In this document: piece after piece, positions 8,780 through 17,046 of the stretch
Layout of the letters: each line of letters starts with the position of its first letter
Position numbering within the stretch: position 1 is the stretch's first letter
Origin: Pseudodesulfovibrio sp. JC047
GTDB taxonomy: Bacteria; Desulfobacterota; Desulfovibrionia; Desulfovibrionales; Desulfovibrionaceae
NCBI RefSeq assembly: GCF_010468615.1
Contig: NZ_WUEH01000002.1
Coordinates: 1 to 64,000, forward strand
Direction: 5' to 3'
Length of the DNA stretch: 64,000 nucleotides
The notes under the pieces: generated by a model
The model's input: the letters and a program-made list of their open reading frames with translations, nothing else
Databases searched by the model: none
Told to the model about the DNA's origin: nothing
Made by a program: the position numbers and the translations under genes

Positions 8780-8800
8780 AGAGCGGCACAACGCAGTTGA

Positions 8801-8833
8801 AAAGCCGATCAGGGACACCTGATCGGCTTTTTG
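8801..8833 (+). terminator. Intrinsic terminator of the S24 repressor gene
   Basis: AAAGCCGATCAGG pairs with CCTGATCGGCTTT around a four-base loop and continues into T residues. Confidence 0.9.
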
Positions 8834-8881
8834 TGTAAAAAAATAATGGCAACAGGCCATCGATGTTGTATCGTCTGAGGT

Positions 8882-10189
8882 ATGGATAAAAGATTTAACG
8901 CCACCAGACCCGACGGAGACACACCGAAAATCCTCCTTGTCGAAGACAGCCAATTTTTCGCATCTATAGTGCTGCGAAGGATACAAGAGGATCTTGGTTT
9001 CCAGGTTGACTGGGAAAAAACGTATGCCGAAGCAACCGCTGCAATCGACTGCTGCAAACAATCCTACCTGCTCGCCCTGCTCGATCTGAATCTGCCCGAT
9101 GCCCCCAACGGGGAAATCATTCAGTACGCCACCACCCACGCGATCCCCAGTCTCATCTTCACCGCCGGGATAGATAATGATTTTCGCTCCAACCTCATCA
9201 CCTGGAGCGTGGCTGACTATGTTCTCAAAGACTCAGAAGACTGTGTGGATACCCTGCTACAGATCATCCGACGCATTGAAAAAAATCGCCACATCAAGGT
9301 GCTGGTCGCCGAGGATTCCAAATCCATGCGGCATGCTGTCGTCCGGCTTCTCGAAACACAACTCTTTCAGGTGTTCACCGCCAAAGACGGCATTGAAGCT
9401 CTTAAAACCCTCACCCAATATCCAGACATCAAACTCGTCATCACGGATTATGACATGCCCAGAATGGGAGGATTCGAACTCATCCAGACCCTCCGAAAGA
9501 GCCATTCGAAAAACGACCTGGGCGTCATCGCCATATCAGCCAGTGACGACCCGCTGCTTTCGGCCAAACTCATCAAAAGCGGAGCGGACGACTTCATCCC
9601 CAAACCCTTCCAGGTCGAAGAATTCCACTACCGAGTCCGGCATGTCGTTGAAATGCTGGAACACATCGAACTGATTCGCGACCTTTCATACAAAGACCCG
9701 TTGACCAAACTCTCCAACCGTCGATTCTTTTTTGAAAACGCGGATCAATTTGTTGATGAAGCTCGGCAAAAAGGGCTGGCGGTCACCGTGGCAATGCTCG
9801 ATATCGACTTTTTCAAGCGGGTCAACGATACCTATGGGCATCACGGTGGCGATGTGGTTCTCCAACATCTTTCGGCCATGATTCGGGCAGAATTTGCCCA
9901 CAACGCCCTGACATCCCGCTTTGGGGGCGAAGAATTCTGCATTCTGCTCTCTCACACCAAGGATGAAGATATCGGCACCCGGTTTGACGCATTCCGACTC
10001 GCTGTCGAGACAACGATGATTCAAGTTGACTCCCAAACGGTTCAAATCACGATTTCGACAGGACTCAGCTCTGAATCGGAAACAGTGGAGACCATGCTCA
10101 AACTTGCAGACACCCGGCTTTATACCGCCAAGGAAACCGGACGGAATCGTGTGATTGGCAAACCGCCATCAGCAAACGTGCGCGATTAG
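8882..10189 (+). CDS. Response regulator with two REC domains and a GGDEF domain (PleD-like)
   Basis: 435-residue cytoplasmic protein that would make cyclic di-GMP when phosphorylated. REC1 (about residues 15-130) has the phosphoacceptor-type segment LLDLNLPD; REC2 (about 138-255) has VAEDSKSMR, the acceptor Asp in ITDYDMPRMGG and the conserved Lys in PKPFQ. The GGDEF domain (about 270-430) keeps LDIDFFKRVNDTYGHHGGD and an intact GGEEF signature, so it is probably an active diguanylate cyclase. REC1 ends in VLKDS, keeping a Lys at the usual site. No kinase gene is adjacent. Architecture resembles PleD; partner and output are unknown. Confidence 0.9.
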   Translation: MDKRFNATRPDGDTPKILLVEDSQFFASIVLRRIQEDLGFQVDWEKTYAEATAAIDCCKQSYLLALLDLNLPDAPNGEIIQYATTHAIPSLIFTAGIDNDFRSNLITWSVADYVLKDSEDCVDTLLQIIRRIEKNRHIKVLVAEDSKSMRHAVVRLLETQLFQVFTAKDGIEALKTLTQYPDIKLVITDYDMPRMGGFELIQTLRKSHSKNDLGVIAISASDDPLLSAKLIKSGADDFIPKPFQVEEFHYRVRHVVEMLEHIELIRDLSYKDPLTKLSNRRFFFENADQFVDEARQKGLAVTVAMLDIDFFKRVNDTYGHHGGDVVLQHLSAMIRAEFAHNALTSRFGGEEFCILLSHTKDEDIGTRFDAFRLAVETTMIQVDSQTVQITISTGLSSESETVETMLKLADTRLYTAKETGRNRVIGKPPSANVRD

Positions 10190-10212
10190 CATCCCTTTCC
10201 TCGGACATCCGC

Positions 10213-10241
10213 TTGACTCCCCGGTCAGGCATCAATACTCT
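10213..10241 (+). promoter_or_regulatory. Predicted promoter of panB, possibly giving a leaderless mRNA
   Basis: TTGACT (10213-10218), a 17-base spacer and TACTCT (10236-10241). The -10 box ends seven bases before the ATG at 10249, so transcription would start about at the start codon. No Shine-Dalgarno is seen. Confidence 0.4.
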
Positions 10242-10248
10242 TTCGACC

Positions 10249-11136
10249 ATGACTGATACCAAAAAGAGAACTTCCGTGGATAAGGCCGCTCCCGTCACTG
10301 TTCCTGGTATCCAGGCAATGAAGGGGACCCGCAAAATATGTTGCATAACCGCCTATGATTACTCATCAGGCATCATCGCGGACACAGCCGGTATGGACCT
10401 CATACTGGTGGGCGATTCGCTGGCCATGGTCGTCCTTGGCCATGAAGACACCCTGTCCGTGACCGTTGATGAAATGATCCACCATATCCGGGCGACCAGC
10501 CGAGGTGCCAAACGCGCACTGGTGGTGGGTGACATGCCCTTCATGTCGTATTGCACAGTAGACCGCGCCCTTGAAACCGGCAGACGATTCATTGCCGAAG
10601 GTCATGCCCGGGCCGTCAAACTCGAAGGCGGCGCACCGGTTGCCCCACAGATCAAGGCCCTCACTGAGGCAGGCATACCGGTCATGGCCCATGTCGGCTT
10701 GACCCCGCAACACATCGCCAAATTCGGTGGTTTCAAGGCCCAGGGCAAATCGGCCGAAGCAACAAAAACACTCATTAAAGACGCCCAGGCAGTGGAAGCC
10801 GCTGGTGCGTTCTGCGTTGTGCTTGAAGCCATCCCAGTGGAAGCCGCTGAACTCATCACTGAAGCTGTCTCAATTCCCACCATCGGCATCGGAGCGGGCA
10901 ATGTGACGGACGGACAAATCCTTGTCTACCACGACACACTGGGCCTGTTTGACCGATTCACCCCCAAATTCGTCCGCCGCTTTGCCGAACTCGGTGAAGC
11001 CGCAGGCTCCGCGTTGACCCGATATTGTGAAGACGTGCGACGAGGCACCTTTCCGGGGGACAAAAACACTCTGTACATGCCTGACGATCAATTAACCCAA
11101 CTGCGTAAAATAAAAATAAAACACAAGAAGAAGTAA
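10249..11136 (+). CDS. panB: 3-methyl-2-oxobutanoate hydroxymethyltransferase
   Basis: 295-residue cytoplasmic enzyme that makes ketopantoate from 2-oxoisovalerate and methylenetetrahydrofolate, the first committed step to pantothenate and CoA. Diagnostic stretches are the substrate and Mg2+ site ILVGDSLAMVVLGH, VKLEGG, MAHVGLTPQ and IGIGAG. The start at 10249 is preferred to a TTG at 10213, because that TTG coincides with a -35-like box. No ribosome binding site is seen before either. The next gene begins directly after the stop (TAAATG). The C-terminus has a lysine-rich tail (KIKIKHKKK) beyond the core. Confidence 0.95.
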   Translation: MTDTKKRTSVDKAAPVTVPGIQAMKGTRKICCITAYDYSSGIIADTAGMDLILVGDSLAMVVLGHEDTLSVTVDEMIHHIRATSRGAKRALVVGDMPFMSYCTVDRALETGRRFIAEGHARAVKLEGGAPVAPQIKALTEAGIPVMAHVGLTPQHIAKFGGFKAQGKSAEATKTLIKDAQAVEAAGAFCVVLEAIPVEAAELITEAVSIPTIGIGAGNVTDGQILVYHDTLGLFDRFTPKFVRRFAELGEAAGSALTRYCEDVRRGTFPGDKNTLYMPDDQLTQLRKIKIKHKKK

Positions 11137-12108
11137 ATGGAACTCGACATCTCGTGGCCCGTTCTCTGGAACGGGCTTTTTTGGCCTCTCATCAGACTGA
11201 CCTTTTTCATTTCAGTCGGCCTGCTTGTGGGCAATCTCATCGAATCATTGAAATGGACCAGATATGCGGCCAAGCTCGCTGCTCCCCTGGCACGTCGGGC
11301 ACGATTGCGCGATGTTTCGGCTGCCAGCTTCACCATGGCCTTTTTCTCCGGGGTAACGGCCAATACCATGCTCTCGGAAGCCCATGAAAAAGGAGAAATA
11401 TCCGACCGGGAATTGGTGCTGTCCAACCTGTTCAACTCCCTGCCGACCTATTTTCTCCATTTGCCAACCCTTTTCTTCATCGCCGCGCCCTTTATCGGCT
11501 CAGCCGCCACGGTGTACGTAGCACTCACTGCCCTGGCCGCAATCATACGAACCATGGGGATCGTCTTTTCCGGCAAATTCCTGCTCCCTCCAATCGAGGA
11601 AGGCTGTCTTCCGTGTCGATTGGATGAAATGAAAGCGAAACAGGACACGAGTTCGGCCCTCCACAAAACCTGGGCCAGATTCAAAAAACGGCTACCAAAA
11701 GTCCTCTATCTCACCTGCCCGATCTACACCCTCTTCTTTGTACTGAAACAATTCGGCATGTTTGCCTGGCTTCAGGGATTTCTGTCCGAAGGCTCCTCCT
11801 TTTTCACCTTTCTGCCCCCGGAAGCCTTGGGTATCGTCGCCTTTCACATGGCAGCCGAATTCACTGCCGGACTGGCGGCCGCTGGTGCCATGATCGCTGA
11901 CACCAGCCTCACGCAAACACAGGTTGTCCTGGCCCTGATGCTCGGGAATGTCCTGTCCTCGCCCATGCGCGCATTCCGCCATCAATTCCCGTACTACGCC
12001 GGCATCTTCAAACCACGCATGGCATTCAAACTGATTCTCTGTAATCAGGTCACCCGAGGACTGACAATCGCCCTGGTTGGCACCGTATACGCCCTGATCA
12101 TGGTATAA
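11137..12108 (+). CDS. Nucleoside-recognition (gate-domain) membrane protein
   Basis: 323-residue integral membrane protein with about eight hydrophobic segments. Two copies of the nucleoside-recognition/gate-type repeat are apparent: one around SFTMAFFSGVTANTML (residues 65-130) and one around AFHMAAEFTAGLAAAGAM (about 235-300). Such domains occur in spore maturation proteins SpmA/SpmB and in concentrative nucleoside transporters; the substrate of the bacterial stand-alone forms is unknown. Its ATG abuts the panB stop, so the two are co-transcribed, although no functional link with pantothenate synthesis is established. Confidence 0.75.
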   Translation: MELDISWPVLWNGLFWPLIRLTFFISVGLLVGNLIESLKWTRYAAKLAAPLARRARLRDVSAASFTMAFFSGVTANTMLSEAHEKGEISDRELVLSNLFNSLPTYFLHLPTLFFIAAPFIGSAATVYVALTALAAIIRTMGIVFSGKFLLPPIEEGCLPCRLDEMKAKQDTSSALHKTWARFKKRLPKVLYLTCPIYTLFFVLKQFGMFAWLQGFLSEGSSFFTFLPPEALGIVAFHMAAEFTAGLAAAGAMIADTSLTQTQVVLALMLGNVLSSPMRAFRHQFPYYAGIFKPRMAFKLILCNQVTRGLTIALVGTVYALIMV

Positions 12109-12129
12109 CACCCTCCCCCCTCCTTTCCC

Positions 12130-12162
12130 AAGGCTGCACATACCTTCTTCTTGTGCAGCCTT
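12130..12162 (+). terminator. Hairpin after the panB operon
   Basis: AAGGCTGCACA pairs with TGTGCAGCCTT around an eleven-base loop. No clean T-run follows, so termination may be partial. The stem sequence TGCACA also resembles the repeats just downstream. Confidence 0.55.
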
Positions 12163-12214
12163 GCACACGATGTTGTGCAATTTGTTGCATTTTGCACAAG
12201 TGTTGCGTGTGCAA
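12161..12214. promoter_or_regulatory. Two inverted repeats TTGCACA/TGTGCAA: candidate sigma54 enhancer sites
   Basis: TTGCACA (12161-12167) faces TGTGCAA (12174-12180), and TTGCACA (12192-12198) faces TGTGCAA (12208-12214). The two dyads share identical 7-base arms and lie about 40-95 bases upstream of the -24 element at 12255. This is the usual position for binding of a sigma54 enhancer-binding protein. The activator is not identifiable from the window. Confidence 0.65.
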
Positions 12215-12252
12215 CTTTTTCTTAACATATTGATTTTATGAGTAATCACACT

Positions 12253-12269
12253 TTGGCACGGCTCATGCT
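12253..12269 (+). promoter_or_regulatory. Sigma54 (RpoN) -24/-12 promoter
   Basis: TTGGCACG followed by four bases and ATGCT places GG at 12255-12256 and GC at 12267-12268 with exactly ten bases between, matching the TGGCACG-N4-TTGCW consensus except for one base. Expected start of transcription is about 12280. It faces the short structured region at 12282-12586. Confidence 0.8.
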
Positions 12270-12279
12270 AATAGTCATT

Positions 12280-12586
12280 TCATGATTGATGCAATCACTG
12301 TCACTCTCATCATCCTGACCGTCGCGTTGTTGCGGCGGTCCCTCCTCACCGACCCGGACGCGGACACGCGCGTCCGGGAAGAGGAGAAGCCCGAAAACGG
12401 CATAAAGGCTCTTGTCCCGATTCCCGTCATGGCGAAAAGCCCCCATCCAGCCAGGCGGACTCGAACGAGATAACAGCCATACGCATAGACCATACCTCCT
12501 TGAAACCTTTGTTTCAAACCCCAAAACCCCCTCTCCTCGAGAAACAGACCTCTAACCCCAGAAAGGGCCGCGCAAGCGGCCCTTTC
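12280..12586 (+). ncRNA. Candidate sigma54-dependent small RNA
   Basis: Bounds are inferred: the start from the -12 element and the end from the hairpin at 12561-12586 (GAAAGGGCCGC facing GCGGCCCTTTC). Between them are stems at 12317-12340, 12353-12378 and 12500-12517 (TTGAAAC facing GTTTCAA). The last hairpin has no separate U-run, so the 3' end is uncertain and read-through into the kinase gene at 12819 is possible. Confidence 0.4.
12282..12473 (+). CDS. Possible 63-aa membrane peptide, or part of a structured sigma54-dependent RNA
   Basis: The frame begins two bases after the predicted sigma54 start site, so translation would have to be leaderless; there is no Shine-Dalgarno. The product would have one hydrophobic helix (about residues 3-17) followed by a charged, Pro/Arg-rich tail. 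The region also contains two strong hairpins: 12317-12340 (GACCGTCGC with GCGGCGGTC, one G-U pair) and 12353-12378 (CCCGGACGCG with CGCGTCCGGG). This much structure inside such a short frame is more typical of a small RNA. I recognise no homologue. Either reading, peptide or sRNA, is open. Confidence 0.35.
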   Translation: MIDAITVTLIILTVALLRRSLLTDPDADTRVREEEKPENGIKALVPIPVMAKSPHPARRTRTR

Positions 12587-12818
12587 AAATGGCTGAGCAC
12601 CTCCCGCCTACGGTTGGACCACCCGTCGCCAAACACCATCTTCAGACTGTAATATCCACTGGGCACACTCCGCTGGTTTTCGTTGGCACCGCCTTTCTCC
12701 GTCCCAGACACGGACCTTTCGAACAAAGAACCACGATACACAGGCTGCACCTTGTCACGAAGCTCTCAGGCAGGTATGGTACACACTCTTCACTTTCCAT
12801 TTGCCGCAAGGAGTGAAC

Positions 12819-14219
12819 ATGACCGAACCTGATTGGACAGCCCCGGACGAAGCGTCGAATCTTCGTGATATGGATGACGCCAATCGCATGGAATACATGA
12901 TTGCCCGTATTGAAGCGAAGCTTCACGACTATACGGCTTACGACTTTCCCATGGATCAGGTCCGGGCTTTGAACATCTTTTTCGATCTCGCACAGGAAGT
13001 CCGAGGTCGATCCATGTTCTACGCGATATGTATGGCCATTCCCCGGTTGCTCCTCAACATCGAATCCAGCATCTACATCCTTGAAGACGAAGAAACCTTC
13101 GTCCTGGCCGGATGTTCGACCGGCACCTGCGACCTGGACTCGACCAGAACATGGGATCACGAATTTTCGAACCAACCGATCTTGTCAAATGACCATCTTT
13201 TCATCCCCATTCAGAGCAACCCGGAATACAACGACATGTTGCCTTTTGAGCCACCTCACAACATTCTGGGCATGTTTGAAATGTTTCCTTGCGGTTCATT
13301 GACCAAACACAACCGTCTTTTTCTGGAAAAATTCATCAACAGAATAGGCTTTCAACTCCATCACCGGATCATCCGTGCAAAAAACCGCGAACATCTCAAT
13401 TTCATCAAATCGCTGGTGCAGGACATCGGGCACAACGTCATTGTGCCAAACATGTATTTCAAACTCTATTTCAACCGACTAAAACGGCAGATCGAACAGC
13501 TTCACCTGACCACGTCCGACATATTGGCCCGCATGAATGAATGCGGCACCCAGGACTGCACAACACACGGCAACCGGCTTGCCAGAATTACCACGGGCAT
13601 TGAAGCGCAGTATCAGGAAATCTACAGCCACTATGAAACCACTTCCATGTTTCTGGAAACCCTGCTTCGACGGCGGCACTTTGAAGAAGGCCGATATGTT
13701 CTGGACAAACGAGAAGTGAATCTTTCCCAAGCCGTGATGGTCCCGCTGCTCGAACGGTTCCGACAACGATTCGAAGAACGTGGCATTGAGGTTGATTTTT
13801 CACTCGGCGGCGCACCGGATCAAGTCATCAGACTCGTCATGGATCGAGGGCTGATCTCCCAGGTTTTTGACAACCTGTTTTCCAACGCGCTCAAATACAC
13901 TGAAACAGCCACACTCCCGGATGGGCGACGCGGAAAATTCATTTCGTATGGGTGGAAAATCATCAAGGATTATTACGCTCCCGGCAGTCCGGGTATCCGC
14001 ATGTGGGTAGCCTCGACCGGCGACCCATTAGAACTCAAGAACTCCATGGAAGTCTTCAAACCAGGATTTCGCGCCGACAACGTTACCCATCAAAGCGGCT
14101 CTGGGCGTGGGCTGTACTTTGTCAGGCAAGTGGTGGAACTGCACAACGGACAAGTTGGCTACTCGCACACCGACAACAGCAACCAGTTCTACTTGATTCT
14201 GCCGTTTGAACAGGAATAA
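12819..14219 (+). CDS. Atypical GAF-type sensor histidine kinase
   Basis: 466 residues without membrane segments, so a cytoplasmic sensor. The start at 12819 has AAGGAG at good spacing. Residues about 45-185 look like a GAF-type sensory domain. A DHp-like helix contains H205 in DIGHNVIVPN, where the usual acidic residue after His is Asn. The ATPase domain has a good N box (VFDNLFSNALKYT) and G2 box (GSGRGLYFVRQ), but the D box reads ASTGDP, lacking the usual D-x-G Asp. Kinase activity is therefore uncertain. No response regulator is adjacent. It may be reached by read-through from the sigma54 promoter. Confidence 0.75.
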   Translation: MTEPDWTAPDEASNLRDMDDANRMEYMIARIEAKLHDYTAYDFPMDQVRALNIFFDLAQEVRGRSMFYAICMAIPRLLLNIESSIYILEDEETFVLAGCSTGTCDLDSTRTWDHEFSNQPILSNDHLFIPIQSNPEYNDMLPFEPPHNILGMFEMFPCGSLTKHNRLFLEKFINRIGFQLHHRIIRAKNREHLNFIKSLVQDIGHNVIVPNMYFKLYFNRLKRQIEQLHLTTSDILARMNECGTQDCTTHGNRLARITTGIEAQYQEIYSHYETTSMFLETLLRRRHFEEGRYVLDKREVNLSQAVMVPLLERFRQRFEERGIEVDFSLGGAPDQVIRLVMDRGLISQVFDNLFSNALKYTETATLPDGRRGKFISYGWKIIKDYYAPGSPGIRMWVASTGDPLELKNSMEVFKPGFRADNVTHQSGSGRGLYFVRQVVELHNGQVGYSHTDNSNQFYLILPFEQE

Positions 14220-14299
14220 CCGATTCGGTCATCACCGTTCAAAACACGCGAACATCCACCCGCAAAAATACAGGCCACCGAAGAGTCGAGGATGAACCT

Positions 14300-15397
14300 C
14301 TACTCGCGGCTGGCGAGCATCCGTCGATAGTACGACAGGCACAGGCAGGTCATGGGTAACGCGATAAGCAGACCGAGGAAGCCAAGAAGTTTTCCCCAAA
14401 CCGACAGGGAAAGCAGAATGAGCCAGGGAGACAGGCCAAGGCTTTCGCCCTGAATCTTGGGGACGAGAAAGCCATCCTGAATGATCTGAACAACTGTCAT
14501 GACAAGCACCACAAGCCCGATACCCACCCAAACGGATTCACCGGATTCCAACGAGTCAAGTGCCCCCAGCAGCACGGCAGGGACCGCCCCGGCCACTCCG
14601 AGATAGGGTGCAATATTCAAGACACCGATGAGCATTCCCAGCACCAGTCCCAACGGCAGCCCGATGAGCATGAATCCCCCGGACATGAGCACGCCAACAA
14701 TGAGGCACACCAGAATCTGTCCTCGAAAATACTGACTCATGGTCTTTTCGAATTCACTGAGAAAGCCCGTGATTCCCTGGCGATACTGTTTCGGGAGGTA
14801 GGTCTGCCAGGATTCCTTGATCTTTCCAAAATCAGCCAGCAAAAAGATCAAGTACAAAACAATGACGAAAAGGCCGATCAGGCCGAGCACCGCATTCAAT
14901 GCGCCCATGGCAACGCCGGTGATGCCCGGCACCACGGTTTGAAGCGCGCTTTTGGCAACTTTTGTTGCCCCCGCAGACGTAAACAGGTCCTTGATATCCG
15001 GGTTTTCCAGGGTTTCCCGCACCCAATTCCACAAATCCGGCGGCAGATGTTCTGCAACCTTGTTGGCAAATTCGGAATCAGAAAGCAGCTGTGAAAGCAC
15101 CGTGCCCATCTGGACGAACTCATTGATCATCATGGGCACAATCAGCACCACGATTCCGGCAAACGCACCAATCAGCGTCACCATGGTCAACAAGACGGCT
15201 ACACCGCGATTTTTCACGTATTTTTCATAGAAACAGGTCAATGGATTCAACAAATACGCCATGAGCAAAGCCGCGACAAACGGCACCAGCGCGCTTGACA
15301 AAAATCCGAGAAGCCAGACCAGTCCTATAAAAAAACCGACTCCAAGAATAAGACGAACAACCCTGTCCAACGTATAGGGCGTATTGGAATCAAACAT
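14300..15397 (-). CDS. PerM/AI-2E exporter family permease
   Basis: 365-residue integral membrane protein of the AI-2E/UPF0118 (PerM) family, with seven or eight membrane helices arranged as a hydrophobic N-terminal pair, a soluble insertion (residues about 85-140) and C-terminal helices containing LPLGLVLGMLIGVLNIAPYLG, a recognisable family block. Members include TqsA and Na+/H+ antiporter-like proteins; the substrate here is unknown. The start at 15397 is chosen because GGAGG lies seven bases upstream; a start at 15418 would place that site inside the gene. It is the last gene of the leftward group beginning with bactofilin. Confidence 0.88.
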   Translation of the reverse strand: MFDSNTPYTLDRVVRLILGVGFFIGLVWLLGFLSSALVPFVAALLMAYLLNPLTCFYEKYVKNRGVAVLLTMVTLIGAFAGIVVLIVPMMINEFVQMGTVLSQLLSDSEFANKVAEHLPPDLWNWVRETLENPDIKDLFTSAGATKVAKSALQTVVPGITGVAMGALNAVLGLIGLFVIVLYLIFLLADFGKIKESWQTYLPKQYRQGITGFLSEFEKTMSQYFRGQILVCLIVGVLMSGGFMLIGLPLGLVLGMLIGVLNIAPYLGVAGAVPAVLLGALDSLESGESVWVGIGLVVLVMTVVQIIQDGFLVPKIQGESLGLSPWLILLSLSVWGKLLGFLGLLIALPMTCLCLSYYRRMLASRE

Positions 15398-15489
15398 GTG
15401 GAGGCCTCCTGAAATCATTGATAATCATGATATCCATTACCAGTCCTTCATGTTTTATTCAACGCCCCTCAATAAATGTGAACGGAATC

Positions 15490-16698
15490 CTACAGGACTT
15501 CGTGATCTCGAACGCCAATAAGGTACAAGATCGCATCCAGTCCGAGAGTCGAAATGGATTGTCGCGCACCTTTCTTTACTTTCGGTTTGGCGTGATACGC
15601 AATGCCCAGCCCTGCCAGATTCAACATCGGCAAATCATTGGCCCCATCGCCGACCGCAATGACCTGTTGCAGGGCAATGCCTTCCTGATCCGCAATGGTC
15701 TGGAGCAACGTCGCCTTTCTCTCGGCGTCCACGATGTCCCCGACGGCCTTGCCGGTCAACATGCCGTCCTTGATTTCAAGCTCGTTGGCGTACACGTAAT
15801 CGATGCCGAAACGTTTTTTGAGAATGTCCCCGAAATACGTGAAACCACCTGACAAAATCGCAATCTTATATCCCACGTTTTTCAGGTTTGATATAAGCTT
15901 TTCCGCGCCCTCGGTCATAGGCAACCGAGCCGCGACCTTTTCAAGCACGGACTCGTCCAGTCCCTTGAGAAGCGATAACCGTTTGCGCAAGCTCTGTTTG
16001 AAATCCAATTCGCCACGCATGGCAGATTCCGTGATCGCTGCGACCTCAGCACCCACTCCGGCCTCTTTGGCCAACTCGTCGATGACCTCGGCCTGAATCA
16101 GTGTTGAATCCATATCGAAACAGACCAACCGTCGGTTCCGACGAAAAATATTGTCTTCCTGAAACGCGATATCCACCATCAATTCCGAAGAAATTTCAAG
16201 AAACCGAGACCGAATAGTCCCGATATCCGCTGGCGTGCCGCGCACGGTAAATTCGACACACCCACGAGCACATTCATAATCATTACAATCCAGTGGAACC
16301 CGTCCGGACAGTCGATGGATAGTATCGATATTCATGCCGGAATCGTGAACGACCCGGGTAATGGCTGCGACCTGTTCCGACGAAACCGACCGGGCCAGCA
16401 GCGTAATGATATGCCGGGGTTTATGCGCTTCGCCCACCCAATCCGAATAGTCTTTCTCAGACTGCGGGTGCAATTTCATGGTCACCCCCATCTCATGGGC
16501 CTTGAACAACAGATCCTTCAGCACGGGCTGAGAATTTGCCGGAAGCCGAATCAGGATTCCAAGTGTCAAAAAATTATGAATGACGACCTGGCCGATATCC
16601 AGCACATCGACATTATACCCGGCCAGAACGTCAGACAATTCCGACGTCAATCCGGGCCGATCGCCACCTGTCACATGAATCAAGATGATTTTTTCCAT
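15490..16698 (-). CDS. serB: Phosphoserine phosphatase with N-terminal ACT domains
   Basis: 402-residue enzyme releasing serine from phosphoserine. The C-terminal HAD domain has the nucleophile motif DMDSTLI (Asp195), followed by a lysine segment and the GDGANDLPML loop binding Mg2+. The N-terminal half has two ACT-type regulatory regions (IHVTGGDRPGL from about residue 8, and HIITLLARSVSSEQVAA from about residue 96), probably sensing serine. The start at 16698 has GAGG six bases upstream; a longer frame to 16815 adds 39 poorly placed hydrophobic residues. It lies downstream of bactofilin on the same strand. Confidence 0.93.
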   Translation of the reverse strand: MEKIILIHVTGGDRPGLTSELSDVLAGYNVDVLDIGQVVIHNFLTLGILIRLPANSQPVLKDLLFKAHEMGVTMKLHPQSEKDYSDWVGEAHKPRHIITLLARSVSSEQVAAITRVVHDSGMNIDTIHRLSGRVPLDCNDYECARGCVEFTVRGTPADIGTIRSRFLEISSELMVDIAFQEDNIFRRNRRLVCFDMDSTLIQAEVIDELAKEAGVGAEVAAITESAMRGELDFKQSLRKRLSLLKGLDESVLEKVAARLPMTEGAEKLISNLKNVGYKIAILSGGFTYFGDILKKRFGIDYVYANELEIKDGMLTGKAVGDIVDAERKATLLQTIADQEGIALQQVIAVGDGANDLPMLNLAGLGIAYHAKPKVKKGARQSISTLGLDAILYLIGVRDHEVL

Positions 16699-16838
16699 CA
16701 TATACCTCGCACCGCGGACCTTCTCACAAAAAAGACGCCCAGTAAATCGACCAAAGACGACTGTAAAAAACACCCATTCATCCATAAACAAAACGGCGAA
16801 CCACATGAAATCCATGGATCGCCGTACAATGCTTCTCT

Positions 16839-16860
16839 CTGAACGTCACATCACGTTCAG
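16839..16860. repeat. Small hairpin between the 53-aa gene and serB
   Basis: CTGAACGT (16839-16846) is repeated inverted as ACGTTCAG (16853-16860) around six bases. There is no T-run on either side, so it may process or attenuate the bactofilin-serB transcript rather than end it. Confidence 0.45.
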
Positions 16861-16872
16861 CACACATATGTG

Positions 16873-17034
16873 CTATTTCTTTTCCTTTTCCTTATCCTTC
16901 ACTTCACGCACCATGGCAAAGCCATCAGCCAGTGAACGAACATGAAGTTGAGCAGCCAATTCCACTTCCCTTTTTCTTTCAGCAGAAAAAGTGACAGACT
17001 CCACACCATTATTTTCTATTACCAATTCGTACAT
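16873..17034 (-). CDS. 53-aa small protein downstream of bactofilin
   Basis: A reverse-strand frame starting MYELVIENNGVESVTF and ending in a run of Lys and Glu (KDKEKEKK). The ATG at 17034 is preceded by GGAG with seven bases of spacing and lies 12 bases after the bactofilin stop, so it should be translated from the same mRNA. The centre (residues 18-45) is predicted helical and charged, with AERKREVELAAQLHVRSLADG. No signal peptide or membrane helix is present. I know no homologue; its position suggests a partner of bactofilin. Confidence 0.65.
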   Translation of the reverse strand: MYELVIENNGVESVTFSAERKREVELAAQLHVRSLADGFAMVREVKDKEKEKK

Positions 17035-17046
17035 TTGCTCACTCCG

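Noticed and set aside
8159-9139. A 326-codon reverse frame spanning the S24 gene and the diguanylate cyclase start
   Set aside because: It crosses two well-supported genes and a terminator, and has no recognisable domain.
12275-12517. An 80-codon reverse frame opposite the sigma54 transcript
   Set aside because: Its best ribosome binding site is directly against the start codon with no spacing, and its product is Arg/Met-rich without features.
12514-12750. A 78-codon reverse frame (GTG start) between the sigma54 region and the kinase
   Set aside because: No Shine-Dalgarno and no domain, although the middle part has a protein-like composition; too weak to list.
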